This document shows, in pieces, positions 33,326 to 43,318 of a stretch of 64,000 nt of DNA. Numbering within the stretch: the stretch's first letter is position 1; each line of letters opens with the position of its first letter. The translations under genes were made by a program, and so were the position numbers. The notes beneath the pieces were generated by a model. The model did no database searches. It had not been told where the DNA came from and was given only the letters and a program-made list of their open reading frames with translations. Origin of the DNA: a virus; IMG/VR virus record IMGVR_UViG_3300044959_000348, positions 106,696-170,695 of that record; one strand, 5' to 3'.

Positions 33326-36145
33326 TTATACACGAACTCTTCTTTTTCTGCGTTGGCTGCTCTTGCTGCCAACTTTGATTCTTTTGGAAAAATGTCCTGA
33401 AGAACTAGCGCTCGCATGAATATACATTGCAATATCTTCTATATCACGAGCGTATTCAGGATATTTTTGTGCAAGATTCTCAACTGCATTCATAGCCTCA
33501 TTCGTGTTCTTCAAAAACTCCTTAGCGGTGGGAATTTGATTGATAATAGTACTAAACACATTCAACTTCTCCAATAACCTATTGATTTCTTTAGGATCCT
33601 GTGGCAGTGAAATAGAAGCATATTGTTCATATACTTCCAAGGTTTGTTTTTGTAAAACACCATAAGACTCCATGAAAAATTTATATAAATCATCTTGATA
33701 TTGATGCAATATCTTAAGCAACACTTCAACCAATTGCTTTTTCGTCATAGGGACTTCTTTCTTATTAGGCTCTTGTGGCTTTTCTTCCTCTTCTTCTTGC
33801 TCTTCTGGATGCACCTCAGGCCACAGCTCCCATATATTCTTAGTCGTTATAGTTTTAATAAACTCATATACAATCTTATTGAGCACAGTATCAATATTAT
33901 TCTGCATTTGCTCTATCTGAGATAAAATGTCTTGTTCTTGCTGTGTATCTTTCTTTTTAGAACCATCAGTATCTCCACTAATCTTGTTTATCAAGTCATT
34001 TTTCTCTTTTACTAACCTTTTCAGTTCTTCATGATCTGTAATCATCTTATGTAGTTTTGCGCCATACTCATAAGCACGCATTTGACATCCAACAGCATTA
34101 TAAAACACACTAAAATCGCTAACACTGGTAGGATACAAATAAGGAACAATGTGCTCAAAAGACGCTATATTGATAATCTTATTCGTAGAAGAATACACAT
34201 TCTGCTTCACAAGACTAACAAATTTGTCTCTAATAGCATCTAAATCTTCAGATAGCTTCTCAATCGTATTGAATAATGCTTCCCCTAAACTATCCGCACT
34301 AAAAATCTTGACCACATCCGTAGAAGAAGACTTAATGTCTTCTGCAATATTATACGCCCAGTTAGTGCTCAATATGGCAAACATCTTCACTAATAAAAAC
34401 GGAGTTCCAGCGCCAGCAAACACATTCAAACTACCTGAATTATATAAAGTTAAAACCTCACCAAACTTGTCGTTTTTTACATCACTAGCTCCACTATATT
34501 TACTGCTAACAGTATAATGTAAGTTCTGTAAATTTTGCCTAAATCCTTTGTTACCATCATTAGCCGTATCTAGCATATCATATACCCCTAAAGATACGGA
34601 ATAAGAAATCATTTGTGACAAAGAAGACTTCAAACTACCGATATTAATGTGCTTTACATTTTTTGATAAAACTAAATGCTCAGCATAATCTTCAGGACCA
34701 CCAGACACCTGAATAATAGCCGAAAGACCACGCAATAATATATTCATAGTATTAGTATAATAATCCGCTCCTTCCGGCTTTCTCAAAATCTGTGAAATAA
34801 AATTCAATCCACTAACATCACGCATCCCATACACTAAACTATCAAAATCCCTTATTCTCTCATACAACTTAATCAAATAAGGTGTCATAGCAACAGACCA
34901 CCCTGCAATATAATCAGCAGACAAAGCAATATCACCAAGTGAATATATAATCACAGACGCATAGGCTTCATATAATACAGGCTTCAAATCACGAATAATA
35001 TCAGCAAAACTTTTATCTATGGAAACACCCATATACTTCTTCAATACACCCATCAACCGACTCTTATCATTCAACAATTCATGTTTCAACGAGTACGCCA
35101 CTTCGCCCGCTACAGCACGAAATAGCATGTTCAAAAATTTATCCTGTAAATCATCATCTATAAGCCCAAACATATATCGCATTACTTTGTGAAAACCATA
35201 GTTATATTCAAAGTTATCATTAATCATTCTAAAGACCTCATTCAACCCAAGCGCTCCTTCCATTAGCCTTTTGCTCTGAACACCCTTTACTAAAAGATTA
35301 TACACACTATCATAAATCTTGACCCATAAGTCATCGCTGGATAACATATTATCCAAATCCTCTGGCCTCATACTGCCACTTAAAATAGGATAAACTAACT
35401 CACCAAACAACGCAGGTAAAGGATCAGAATCTACATCAAAATTAGACTTCTTGTATAAACCATAGAAAGTACTATATTGATCATCCTCATGCACAGACAG
35501 CAAATACAAAATACAACGCAGCACCATACCCACATAAAAAACAGCAGCAGTAAAACCAGCAGCTCCTGCCTCAACTTCTGCCCATCCTCGCACAAAGTTA
35601 TTGTACGGATACAGGAAAAATACAGAAGGCGCCTTACTATATCTCATAGCTACTGTGTTTCTAGGAAAATCAGCAGAATAAGATTCAGATAACACATTAA
35701 ACCCAGAACTTTGCACATCTAAATAATAGTTAATCATCCTTTCAAACCCTTTAGAATATACATGAAAATTAACAGCATGCGTTACCTCATGCACTACTAC
35801 ATTGAAAACAAAAGCAGCAGTGCCACAAAGATACTTACTATCACTCATTCCAGTCTCTTGTAAGATAACATCCTTGTCAATTAACTGTCCTGTAAAACTA
35901 TCTAACACTTTCAACTTCGTTTCTGAAATATTTATAATATTTGTTAACTTCAACTCATCTCCACTTGTTACCATCACGCTATTGCTCTTCTTATACTTCA
36001 AACTATCTTGCAAAGTAGCATAAGAACCACCTTTCTCAGATTTTATAGCAAAGTTAATAGAAACATTAGAATGTGGAGCTTTACTGTCTTTAGCAAGCTT
36101 ATTAGTAGCAAAGTTCAGATATTTCAATACCTCTTTAGATACCAT
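33326..36145 (-). CDS. HExxH metalloprotease-like protein, 939 aa
   Basis: Residues 113-128 read VFNVVVHEVTHAVNFH; HEVTH (His119-Glu120-His123) is the zinc-binding HExxH helix of metallopeptidases, with hydrophobic residues before it as usual. FVRGWAEVEAGAAGF near 185-199 could supply the third ligand (Glu190 or Glu192), as in gluzincins. The rest is long and helical, with a Lys/Glu-rich segment near 770 (PEEQEEEEEKPQEPNKK) and a basic C-terminus. It lies between the AAA+ and VWA genes with gaps of 13 and 29 nt, pointing to one functional unit. Substrate unknown; capsid or tail processing or cleavage of a host protein are options. Confidence 0.72.
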   Translation of the reverse strand: MVSKEVLKYLNFATNKLAKDSKAPHSNVSINFAIKSEKGGSYATLQDSLKYKKSNSVMVTSGDELKLTNIINISETKLKVLDSFTGQLIDKDVILQETGMSDSKYLCGTAAFVFNVVVHEVTHAVNFHVYSKGFERMINYYLDVQSSGFNVLSESYSADFPRNTVAMRYSKAPSVFFLYPYNNFVRGWAEVEAGAAGFTAAVFYVGMVLRCILYLLSVHEDDQYSTFYGLYKKSNFDVDSDPLPALFGELVYPILSGSMRPEDLDNMLSSDDLWVKIYDSVYNLLVKGVQSKRLMEGALGLNEVFRMINDNFEYNYGFHKVMRYMFGLIDDDLQDKFLNMLFRAVAGEVAYSLKHELLNDKSRLMGVLKKYMGVSIDKSFADIIRDLKPVLYEAYASVIIYSLGDIALSADYIAGWSVAMTPYLIKLYERIRDFDSLVYGMRDVSGLNFISQILRKPEGADYYTNTMNILLRGLSAIIQVSGGPEDYAEHLVLSKNVKHINIGSLKSSLSQMISYSVSLGVYDMLDTANDGNKGFRQNLQNLHYTVSSKYSGASDVKNDKFGEVLTLYNSGSLNVFAGAGTPFLLVKMFAILSTNWAYNIAEDIKSSSTDVVKIFSADSLGEALFNTIEKLSEDLDAIRDKFVSLVKQNVYSSTNKIINIASFEHIVPYLYPTSVSDFSVFYNAVGCQMRAYEYGAKLHKMITDHEELKRLVKEKNDLINKISGDTDGSKKKDTQQEQDILSQIEQMQNNIDTVLNKIVYEFIKTITTKNIWELWPEVHPEEQEEEEEKPQEPNKKEVPMTKKQLVEVLLKILHQYQDDLYKFFMESYGVLQKQTLEVYEQYASISLPQDPKEINRLLEKLNVFSTIINQIPTAKEFLKNTNEAMNAVENLAQKYPEYARDIEDIAMYIHASASSSGHFSKRIKVGSKSSQRRKRRVRV

Positions 36146-36151
36146 ATAGCA

Positions 36152-36157
36152 ATTATA
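36152..36157 (-). promoter_or_regulatory. Leaderless-type promoter for the HExxH gene
   Basis: TATAAT, 6 nt, ATG 36145, immediately after the stop of the ATPase gene. Confidence 0.75.
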
Positions 36158-36158
36158 C

Positions 36159-39100
36159 TTATTCCTTTATGATAAACTCAATAGGACTGATAGGCACCGC
36201 TTTTGCTTTTGTCAATCCACTATACACAGCAGCAAAATACTTCCGCTTAGAAAACGACTTCATTTCTGACTTCTGTGCTTCAGCATCATTTTCACTAATA
36301 CCCTTCGCACCAAACAACTCTTTCTTGGCTTTCTCTATTTCAGAAACATGTGCATATCCACTTTCACTGTTTGTTTGTATGTAGCTCAAAACAGCCTTAG
36401 CAAAGTCCGTATATGGATACTTAACAGCCACAAGCAGCAGCAACAAATGCAGATGCTTACATCTGTCTGATATTACAGACAAAAATGTTTCTATTTTATT
36501 GGAAGAAGAGGCAATAGATCTTATAGTCTTCCTCATTTCCTCTATATCTTCTGTTTGGAAAGTATAAGGCAACAAAGTATAAGCCAATATCTGACCAAAA
36601 GCCCCAACATTTCCTTCTACACGCAAATGGGATATCACCTGAAGCATAACTTTCAAATCATCCGAATCAGATAAGTAAGGTATCAAAAATCTACTGGAAC
36701 CATTCTTTAATGCTAAATCAATACTTTCTATGATATAAGTTTTACTGTGATTTATGTAAGCCATCTTATTCATATTGCGCTGTGACATAATGTTTTGATC
36801 ATTCACAGAACACTGCGGAACAATAAAGCCAAAATATCTAATACAATTTTCAGCACCCACAGACGCCCCTTCAAAATCTACATATATCTTTGTAGGCACA
36901 AACATAAAGCTACCTTTTGCATCTAATGCATCAATAAATACCCACTTTTTATTTAGTTTGCTACCTCTATTGACATTATTATGCTTAAGATTTGTGTTCA
37001 TAAGAGAAATAATATCTTGTGCTAACGTCGATAAATAAGGGAATGTCACCTTCACAGAATCTAAACTTCTTACTAAAGCATCTGTACCACTATCAGATAG
37101 CACTTTGATGGCATTCTCAAAAAGCAACATCAAGTCTAAACTAGTCTCAAAGAATAAAGTCGCATTAGGATTACCATTTATTATCGATATTATATCCTCT
37201 GTGCTAAACAACTCCTTAACCATTTCATCCGTATCAAAATATTTCCTTTTATACACCTCTAAGGCTTGTACAATCTTGACAACTAAATCAGAGGGATTAC
37301 TATACTCATAAGATACTATCTCTCTAATCAAATCACTTCCAGGCTTATTATCCGCAGCAACATTTGCAAATAGATGTTCATTACCTCCACTCATGCCAAT
37401 AGTGCCATTAAATGTGCCAAGCTTGTTAGCAAATTCTATCATATGCTTTTCAATCATACTCATAACATCCGCAGAACCCTTTTGTGATTTTGCATAAGTT
37501 GCATTACCATACGCTACTGCAATTATGGAAGCCATCATGTTGCGTATGTACTCAAACATACTAATAGCCACAGTCATTATATCTTCACTTGCCTTGACAG
37601 ACTTAGGTTTTCTGCCTCTTTTACCAGTAGTAGGCGTATAAGACTTCAATTTGTTGACAAGCACTAAAAGATAAATAAACATAAGATTCAAGTTCTTACA
37701 TAAAGTGCTCAGAATAAAATCCAATAAAACATAATAATCCACTTCCTCTACGGTAACATTAGACAACATATCTACAACCAGTTTCTTAAACTCTTTGTAG
37801 GTTTCATTATATGCGTCAAAACTTCCAGCCATCTTTTTCATAACATCAAATAAAGCAGATTTTCCTTCGTGTCTGCTGACTTGACCTGTTTGACTCTTAA
37901 ACGTAATGTCTCCACTCGTCACTTTGCCTACTTTCTTAGGGTCTAAATCAGGGAGTATATCATCTATACTCAAAGTACCAGATGCCTTACCCTTCTCTAT
38001 GATAGTTTTTACATACTCATATACTTTATAATCAATGCCAATGTTAGAAAGTAATACACTTCTATGCTCTTGTATATTTCTGCCTTGTAATTCGCTTCTT
38101 ATAGACGATAAATCTTTTGTATAAAACATGTACATCAAGTTAGATAAAATAGACAACGCTAAATTAGACGCCGTAGATTTCACCTGATTGAAGAAAGGCA
38201 CAAGAAGCACAAAATCTAATAAAGCACCATTCTTGATAATTACATCTAAGTCAGCTGCACCTGAACCATCTATCAAAGCCGCATAATCAGTACTATACAC
38301 ACCAGCATTAGGCTTGGTGAGCTTATAATATAACAACTTTTTAAGCGGCTTATAATGATACTCTATCTTTATGTCTTCCTCAGTTTTCAAATGCCACGAA
38401 ATAAGATTTTTGTATAAACTGCCAAACAAAACTGGTCGATAGTCAGAAACTATCTTATTATACATATCCAACAACACACTCACCACTTCATCTTTTGACT
38501 TACCTAAATTCTCTACTTTATTCATAGGCAAAAATTCATCCAATATATCTTTCAGGTTTTTGTCTACAAAATACATCCTAAAAAGATTAGCGGCATACAT
38601 ATCAATAGTTCTATATGCCTTAGCAATATCAGAAGTCACCGTTCTTTGGCTTTGACGAAATACATTGGTCAGAATAGCCATAAACTTGTTTGGCCCAACA
38701 TCAGCTAATGTATTCAGCTTCATGTCTTCACCCACAAACTTATTGATTAACGCCATGAAAACAAGAGCTGTGGCTTTGTAGATCATTATTTTATCTTCAA
38801 CAGTCACACCTTCAACATCTAAAACAGGGAACATAATATACCCACCACTCGGTACAACTTCTAACATGCGCGCAAGTCCTTTTATGCTACCTATAGTCAA
38901 TATAGCCAAAGCCGCACTCTCATATTGCGATAAAGCATTCTGGAGTATCTTTATAGTATCATCACTGCTGCTCACAAACATTACACCTAATCTAACAGGG
39001 TAATTGGCTAAATCAAAATAATCCAAATCCTCAAAATACACACGCTCATGCACACCTTTGTCTGTGCTTACAGACAATAACTTTCTAAGTGAATCATCTA

Positions 39101-42053
39101 CAGCATAAACTAGCGGCATAGCATAAGAACCAACCTCCACATTTACCAAATCTAAAGCTACACTATCAAAAATACGAGACAGATTAACAACACCATTTTC
39201 GTTGTTTCTATATACACGTAACACAAACAGTAAAGACGCAAGTGTCAAAAACATAGCATTATACAAAGGCTCAGAAGCATTAGCACCCTTTTCTGCACGA
39301 ATCGTATCAGTGGCAGCATTGATAGCATTACCTATCATGAAAGTCAAGCTATCAAGAGCATTACCACCAATATGTGCATTTCGCTCATCTAATGCAGCAT
39401 AAGCATACTTTCGCATTACAGTCTGAACTTGATAATAAGCATTCAACAACGTAGGAACTATAGAGACAGAAAACTTCACGATTGAAATAACATCAGCATT
39501 TTCAGCCAAGAACGTTTTGTAACTATCATAAAATCTTTTTACAATCTCAGGAGCATTCTCATGCCCAACATACACTTTCTTATAAAATTCATCTAACGCA
39601 CTCAACAATATGTTCAAATAAGCCACTTCACTTTCTTTTTGCACTTTCTGATGTATTATATTGACATCCTTCCCTACATAGTCAGTAGCATAGTTAACAA
39701 TATGCCTTAATACGCCAGCACTCTGCTTAATCTTTTGTTCATTTGCTCTCGGAGCAACTACAGTATAGTAATAGTCAAATGGATTATCACCCTTAACGCC
39801 TTCAGTATAAGCTTGTATCAAATACTTCTTAGCCTTTGCAACCGTTTCAGGCATAGCATCACTGCTAACAATCGCATTAAACACATCTAACTGATCATCA
39901 ATAGAAGTTCTTTGCACAAACTCCGCATCCGGATTCACAAAATACAATCGAAGTCTGTCAAAGAAAGCTTTCATGCTATCAACAGATATCTTAGTCTTAG
40001 AACCAGGGTTATTCAGATTGTTGAAGAACTGCACGGCCGGAGCATTGCCCGCTAACACTAAAAGCATGTTCGGAGGGAAAATATCCATCCTATTTGCTAA
40101 ACCATCCCAAATTGAAGCAACAATAGGAGCACCTTCACCAGAGAACAAATGAAACACTTCATCTAAAAATAACACATAAATAGGAGGATTATCCACCATT
40201 TTAATATCAGCCACAATCTCCTTAGACTGTATCTCTTTATTGACAATAGAACTTACACTTTTCTTGTACTTCAAATAAGCACTTCTCGCTTCGTTTATAA
40301 AGCTTTGCACTACCGATGGAAACACAAAAACCAACTTATTCTCCTCTCTGTTTTGCAAAATATCACTTATCTTATTGCTATCCCCTAACTTTTGCCCTAA
40401 GAAATAGAGATTATACACATCTTCATAGCTCCACTTAAAGTACTTTTCACTAGCTATAGTATTATTCACAATCCTATCCATATAAACAGAAGCAACACCA
40501 TTAGAAAAACTATGCACCGTTTTGAAAACCTCTGCATACTTAACCAAATCAGTGCGAGCAGAGCTTATAATAGATAAAGCTATATCAGATAACTTGGTCT
40601 TTGCTTTGGTTTCCACATTATCACTGAATGCCTCTAAGCGCTCACCCTCATCTTCTTGGAACTGTGCTAAAACGATTTTGACAACAGCTGTATTTACAGG
40701 ATTTATTCGCTTGTTCGCATATTGTGATATCAACTTATACACACCATCTGCCTTGTCACTGATAGTCAAAGAATCTACCCAATTCATGTACTTCTGGACA
40801 AAAATACTTTCTTCATCAGATATAAGCTCAGATTGCGCCGCAAAACCTTTGCAATACTGTCTTACTATTTCATAAGCATCACTCCCAAGATTTTCTCTGG
40901 CTTTCCCAGAGAAATCTGTAAAGTGCTCATCACTAAAACTCACCAACCCTTCTGCACTACCATAAGATAATTGAACCTTTTCACTACCACATATTGCCGT
41001 AAGCATGCGACCTAAATCAGAAACCAACTTGGCTTTGTTTTGAATCCTATCATGAAACTGCAAAAACATGTCATTAGCAAAAGCTACAAACGGGAACAAT
41101 AGGACTAACAAAATAGAGCCTTCATACTTCAACAACACACTTTCGATCGCTGCTTCACCTTCCTGTTGATACTTCTGAATAGATTGCTGCATGCTTACAG
41201 CTAAGTAAGACAGCAAAAATGTCATGTAATAAGATAAAGCATGCACTTTGCCTTTTGATAAATCCAAATAAGACAACAACACGCTTCTGTCCTCTACTTT
41301 GACAACACTCACCGAATCTAAAAACAAAGCAAACACACGAATCAAAGCCGCATAGTTATAAGTTTTTAAAAGCTCCGTTACAGCTGCCACATACTTTTGA
41401 ATATCTGCCTTACTATGCCCATAATGCAAAGCAGCACCAATATCATACAACATTTGATAAAAAGCATTATCTTTTATAGATGCTATTGACTTGTTCAAAA
41501 AGTTAGGTCTTCGACTTACATATGTACCATCAGAAAATATAGTAGCCGCTACATCAGAAAACACAAAATCTTCCAAAAAGCTCAACTTATCTACATTGCT
41601 GGAAAAATAATCCATAGCCTTCTGCCATTCAGCATTTACACCGCCTTCTAATTCTTTTTCTTTTATTACAATCGTCACACCAAACGGAGCAGAGAGAGGG
41701 TCATAGCGCATCATATCGTGTGATAAAAACTTAGTAATACTTCCATTCTTAACCATTTCTTCTAATACGTCGACTATACTCTTAGTTTTACCAGTACCAG
41801 GATACGAAACGAAAGCAGGTGTTCTGGCAACCATACCAGAACTACGAGCAAGAGCACTGGATAAAAGATTATGCCTCAAATCTCCTATAGCCTCAGCTAA
41901 AACAGTAGGGATGTCTTTGGCATTGATATAAAAAGGCTTTGTGCTTGTAAAATTAGCAAGAAACCTATCAAAAGCTTCATACTCCGGATTTTTATATAGA
42001 GCCTTTTCTAATTTTTCTACTTGCTGCAGAATATCCTCTTGTGTTACAATCAT
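36159..42053 (-). CDS. Giant MoxR-like AAA+ ATPase, 1964 aa
   Basis: Walker A is FVSYPGTGKTKSIVDVL (Lys89) near the N-terminus. Walker B is PPIYVLFLDEVFHLFSGEG (around residue 625-645), sensor 1 is MLLVLAGNAPAVQFF (~665), and FFDRLRLYFVNPD (~697) fits the arginine-finger helix, all as in MoxR/RavA-type ATPases. The distance of ~540 residues between Walker A and B is far beyond the usual 60-70, so a large domain is inserted in the ATPase core. The remaining ~1250 residues are helical, without known domains. MoxR ATPases remodel protein complexes together with VWA partners; the VWA gene lies downstream with a metalloprotease-like gene between. ATG 42053 is 6 nt after TAAAAT. Confidence 0.82.
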   Translation of the reverse strand: MIVTQEDILQQVEKLEKALYKNPEYEAFDRFLANFTSTKPFYINAKDIPTVLAEAIGDLRHNLLSSALARSSGMVARTPAFVSYPGTGKTKSIVDVLEEMVKNGSITKFLSHDMMRYDPLSAPFGVTIVIKEKELEGGVNAEWQKAMDYFSSNVDKLSFLEDFVFSDVAATIFSDGTYVSRRPNFLNKSIASIKDNAFYQMLYDIGAALHYGHSKADIQKYVAAVTELLKTYNYAALIRVFALFLDSVSVVKVEDRSVLLSYLDLSKGKVHALSYYMTFLLSYLAVSMQQSIQKYQQEGEAAIESVLLKYEGSILLVLLFPFVAFANDMFLQFHDRIQNKAKLVSDLGRMLTAICGSEKVQLSYGSAEGLVSFSDEHFTDFSGKARENLGSDAYEIVRQYCKGFAAQSELISDEESIFVQKYMNWVDSLTISDKADGVYKLISQYANKRINPVNTAVVKIVLAQFQEDEGERLEAFSDNVETKAKTKLSDIALSIISSARTDLVKYAEVFKTVHSFSNGVASVYMDRIVNNTIASEKYFKWSYEDVYNLYFLGQKLGDSNKISDILQNREENKLVFVFPSVVQSFINEARSAYLKYKKSVSSIVNKEIQSKEIVADIKMVDNPPIYVLFLDEVFHLFSGEGAPIVASIWDGLANRMDIFPPNMLLVLAGNAPAVQFFNNLNNPGSKTKISVDSMKAFFDRLRLYFVNPDAEFVQRTSIDDQLDVFNAIVSSDAMPETVAKAKKYLIQAYTEGVKGDNPFDYYYTVVAPRANEQKIKQSAGVLRHIVNYATDYVGKDVNIIHQKVQKESEVAYLNILLSALDEFYKKVYVGHENAPEIVKRFYDSYKTFLAENADVISIVKFSVSIVPTLLNAYYQVQTVMRKYAYAALDERNAHIGGNALDSLTFMIGNAINAATDTIRAEKGANASEPLYNAMFLTLASLLFVLRVYRNNENGVVNLSRIFDSVALDLVNVEVGSYAMPLVYAVDDSLRKLLSVSTDKGVHERVYFEDLDYFDLANYPVRLGVMFVSSSDDTIKILQNALSQYESAALAILTIGSIKGLARMLEVVPSGGYIMFPVLDVEGVTVEDKIMIYKATALVFMALINKFVGEDMKLNTLADVGPNKFMAILTNVFRQSQRTVTSDIAKAYRTIDMYAANLFRMYFVDKNLKDILDEFLPMNKVENLGKSKDEVVSVLLDMYNKIVSDYRPVLFGSLYKNLISWHLKTEEDIKIEYHYKPLKKLLYYKLTKPNAGVYSTDYAALIDGSGAADLDVIIKNGALLDFVLLVPFFNQVKSTASNLALSILSNLMYMFYTKDLSSIRSELQGRNIQEHRSVLLSNIGIDYKVYEYVKTIIEKGKASGTLSIDDILPDLDPKKVGKVTSGDITFKSQTGQVSRHEGKSALFDVMKKMAGSFDAYNETYKEFKKLVVDMLSNVTVEEVDYYVLLDFILSTLCKNLNLMFIYLLVLVNKLKSYTPTTGKRGRKPKSVKASEDIMTVAISMFEYIRNMMASIIAVAYGNATYAKSQKGSADVMSMIEKHMIEFANKLGTFNGTIGMSGGNEHLFANVAADNKPGSDLIREIVSYEYSNPSDLVVKIVQALEVYKRKYFDTDEMVKELFSTEDIISIINGNPNATLFFETSLDLMLLFENAIKVLSDSGTDALVRSLDSVKVTFPYLSTLAQDIISLMNTNLKHNNVNRGSKLNKKWVFIDALDAKGSFMFVPTKIYVDFEGASVGAENCIRYFGFIVPQCSVNDQNIMSQRNMNKMAYINHSKTYIIESIDLALKNGSSRFLIPYLSDSDDLKVMLQVISHLRVEGNVGAFGQILAYTLLPYTFQTEDIEEMRKTIRSIASSSNKIETFLSVISDRCKHLHLLLLLVAVKYPYTDFAKAVLSYIQTNSESGYAHVSEIEKAKKELFGAKGISENDAEAQKSEMKSFSKRKYFAAVYSGLTKAKAVPISPIEFIIKE

Positions 42054-42059
42054 AGTATA

Positions 42060-42065
42060 ATTTTA
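42060..42065 (-). promoter_or_regulatory. Leaderless-type promoter for the AAA+ gene
   Basis: TAAAAT, 6 nt, ATG 42053. Confidence 0.6.
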
Positions 42066-42092
42066 CTAAATCAACAAAGAACTATAAGTGAT

Positions 42093-42590
42093 TCACGATT
42101 CCATACTGTTTTGCTCTTTTATTTTTTGTGCTACATGTTCAACGATTTTCTCTTTGTTTTCTTTCTTTTCTTCATATTTGTCCCATTCTATACGCACATA
42201 ATTCATATTGCCTATTTTGCCTATTGCTTTCTGCATATGTATTTCTTGCACTTTGCTATCATCATCCTTGATAAACAACCTAAAAACTACATCTTCAAAA
42301 AACTTTACATAGTTTGATACATCTCTACGCTTATTACTGTTGAAAATAAAAAAATAACGAAACCTATAAGCATCATACACCAAAAATTTATGTTCACATG
42401 CATTACCATACCTTTTTTGAATATAATCATAAACAATAGACTTAGCTTGTATGTACGGCTTGACACGACCTTTCCTGTTGCGATAAAGATTATTTACTGA
42501 TAAAGCACCAGCAAAAAGAAATTCAATATAGTTATCACCAAAAGACAAAATTTCTACCCGTATTTTATACTTTCTCTTTTTTGAACCCAC
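42093..42590 (-). CDS. RusA-like Holliday junction resolvase, 165 aa
   Basis: RusA enzymes cut four-way DNA junctions to clear branched DNA before packaging. The family signature is present: SVNNLYRNRKGRVKPY near the start, then NKRRDVSNYVKFFEDVVF (Asp90, Asn93, Lys96, Asp100) and LFIKDDDSKVQEIHMQKAIG (Asp109-111), ending in a strand YVRIEW. The second aspartate of the RDxDN motif is serine here (Ser92), one of the three carboxylates known as essential in E. coli RusA, so activity may be altered. GTG 42590 is 6 nt after GATAAT; the overlapping ATG is out of frame. The C-terminus is an added Lys/Glu helix. Confidence 0.78.
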   Translation of the reverse strand: MGSKKRKYKIRVEILSFGDNYIEFLFAGALSVNNLYRNRKGRVKPYIQAKSIVYDYIQKRYGNACEHKFLVYDAYRFRYFFIFNSNKRRDVSNYVKFFEDVVFRLFIKDDDSKVQEIHMQKAIGKIGNMNYVRIEWDKYEEKKENKEKIVEHVAQKIKEQNSMES

Positions 42591-42596
42591 ATAGCA

Positions 42597-42602
42597 ATTA
42601 TC
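42597..42602 (-). promoter_or_regulatory. Leaderless-type promoter for the RusA-like gene
   Basis: GATAAT, 6 nt, GTG 42590; spacing selects GTG over the out-of-frame ATG. Confidence 0.65.
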
Positions 42603-42645
42603 CAAATGTCACAAAACAATAGATAACACTAAAAAAAGAGTGCCA

Positions 42646-43299
42646 TCATAATGCATTTGGACGCATATCACAGGCATAAAAGATATAACGACTGCAATCA
42701 TTATAGTAGTTATAATACTTTCTTCTCAAACCATTGACATAAACAGGATTCTTTTTTATCCACACAGACATACGATTCTCCAGCTTTTTCTTCAATAACA
42801 CCAAAAATACTTTATCATCGTTCTCTAAACAATCTTCAAAATCTTCATATATAGAAGCACAATCATACAAAAAATTATATTTAGTGCTAAAAAAGATATA
42901 AAACACATACAAATACATAGAGGTAATACCCATGTTGTACTTTTCTGTCATATCATAATTGCACGCATAAAAAAGGTCCAATATATCATCATAAGAAAAC
43001 GTTCTGAACTTATCAACAGACACTTGTTCAAATCGACAAACATTGGTATAATACCCATAAGTCATACCCCACATAGTGCCATAAAACTTGCCTTTATGAT
43101 AATTGCCGACATCAACAACATCATACGAAACACCTTCATACATCATGTTTATTTCTATGAACTTCCTAAAAAAATAAACTCTGTATTGCTCATTATAATA
43201 AAAATAAGAACGCTCCCCTCCAAAAGCAAAGGAGGGGAAGGGAAAAAGAAACAAAAGTAATACAACTAGATTACGGACGAATAGGTCTGCCACAACCAC
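42646..43299 (-). CDS. Putative secreted endolysin, GH108 N-acetylmuramidase-like, 217 aa
   Basis: After a hydrophobic signal-like segment (RNLVVLLLFLFPFPSFAFGG, to about residue 28) comes a pattern like GH108 lysozymes: FIEINMMYEGVSYDVVDVG with Glu55 in the place of the catalytic Glu of the EGG motif, then GTMWGMTYGYY (family: T-x-x-G-I-T), DDILDLFYACNYD (family: IY-x-x-YW), and near the end VYVNGLRRKYY (family: GW-x-x-R). Divergence is large, so the call is moderate. A signal peptide suits an endolysin exported by Sec. The frame starts at GTG 43299, but the promoter points to ATG 43312 in another frame; see the small reading frame at 43271-43312. An inverted repeat sits inside the signal segment. 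Confidence 0.55.
   Translation of the reverse strand: MVVADLFVRNLVVLLLFLFPFPSFAFGGERSYFYYNEQYRVYFFRKFIEINMMYEGVSYDVVDVGNYHKGKFYGTMWGMTYGYYTNVCRFEQVSVDKFRTFSYDDILDLFYACNYDMTEKYNMGITSMYLYVFYIFFSTKYNFLYDCASIYEDFEDCLENDDKVFLVLLKKKLENRMSVWIKKNPVYVNGLRRKYYNYYNDCSRYIFYACDMRPNAL
43215..43237. repeat. Inverted repeat within the endolysin signal-peptide region
   Basis: CCCCTCC (43215-43221) and GGAGGGG (43231-43237) can form a 7-bp GC-only stem with a 9-nt loop in the mRNA, unusual in such AT-rich DNA. It could slow translation of the endolysin. Confidence 0.6.
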
Positions 43300-43312
43300 A
43301 CCCTTTGCGCAT
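43271..43312 (-). CDS. Possible 13-codon leader MRKGCGCGRPIRP in front of the endolysin
   Basis: The promoter (TTCGG, 5 nt, TATAAT, 6 nt) puts the start on ATG 43312, whose frame ends after 13 codons at TAA 43271-43273, inside the endolysin gene. The endolysin frame is +1 to it. Either this is a real leader peptide coupled to the endolysin, or a one-base shift separates the natural N-terminus (MRKGCGCGRPI-VRNLVVLLL would be a well-charged signal peptide) from the rest. Confidence 0.4.
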   Translation of the reverse strand: MRKGCGCGRPIRP

Positions 43313-43318
43313 GCTGTA

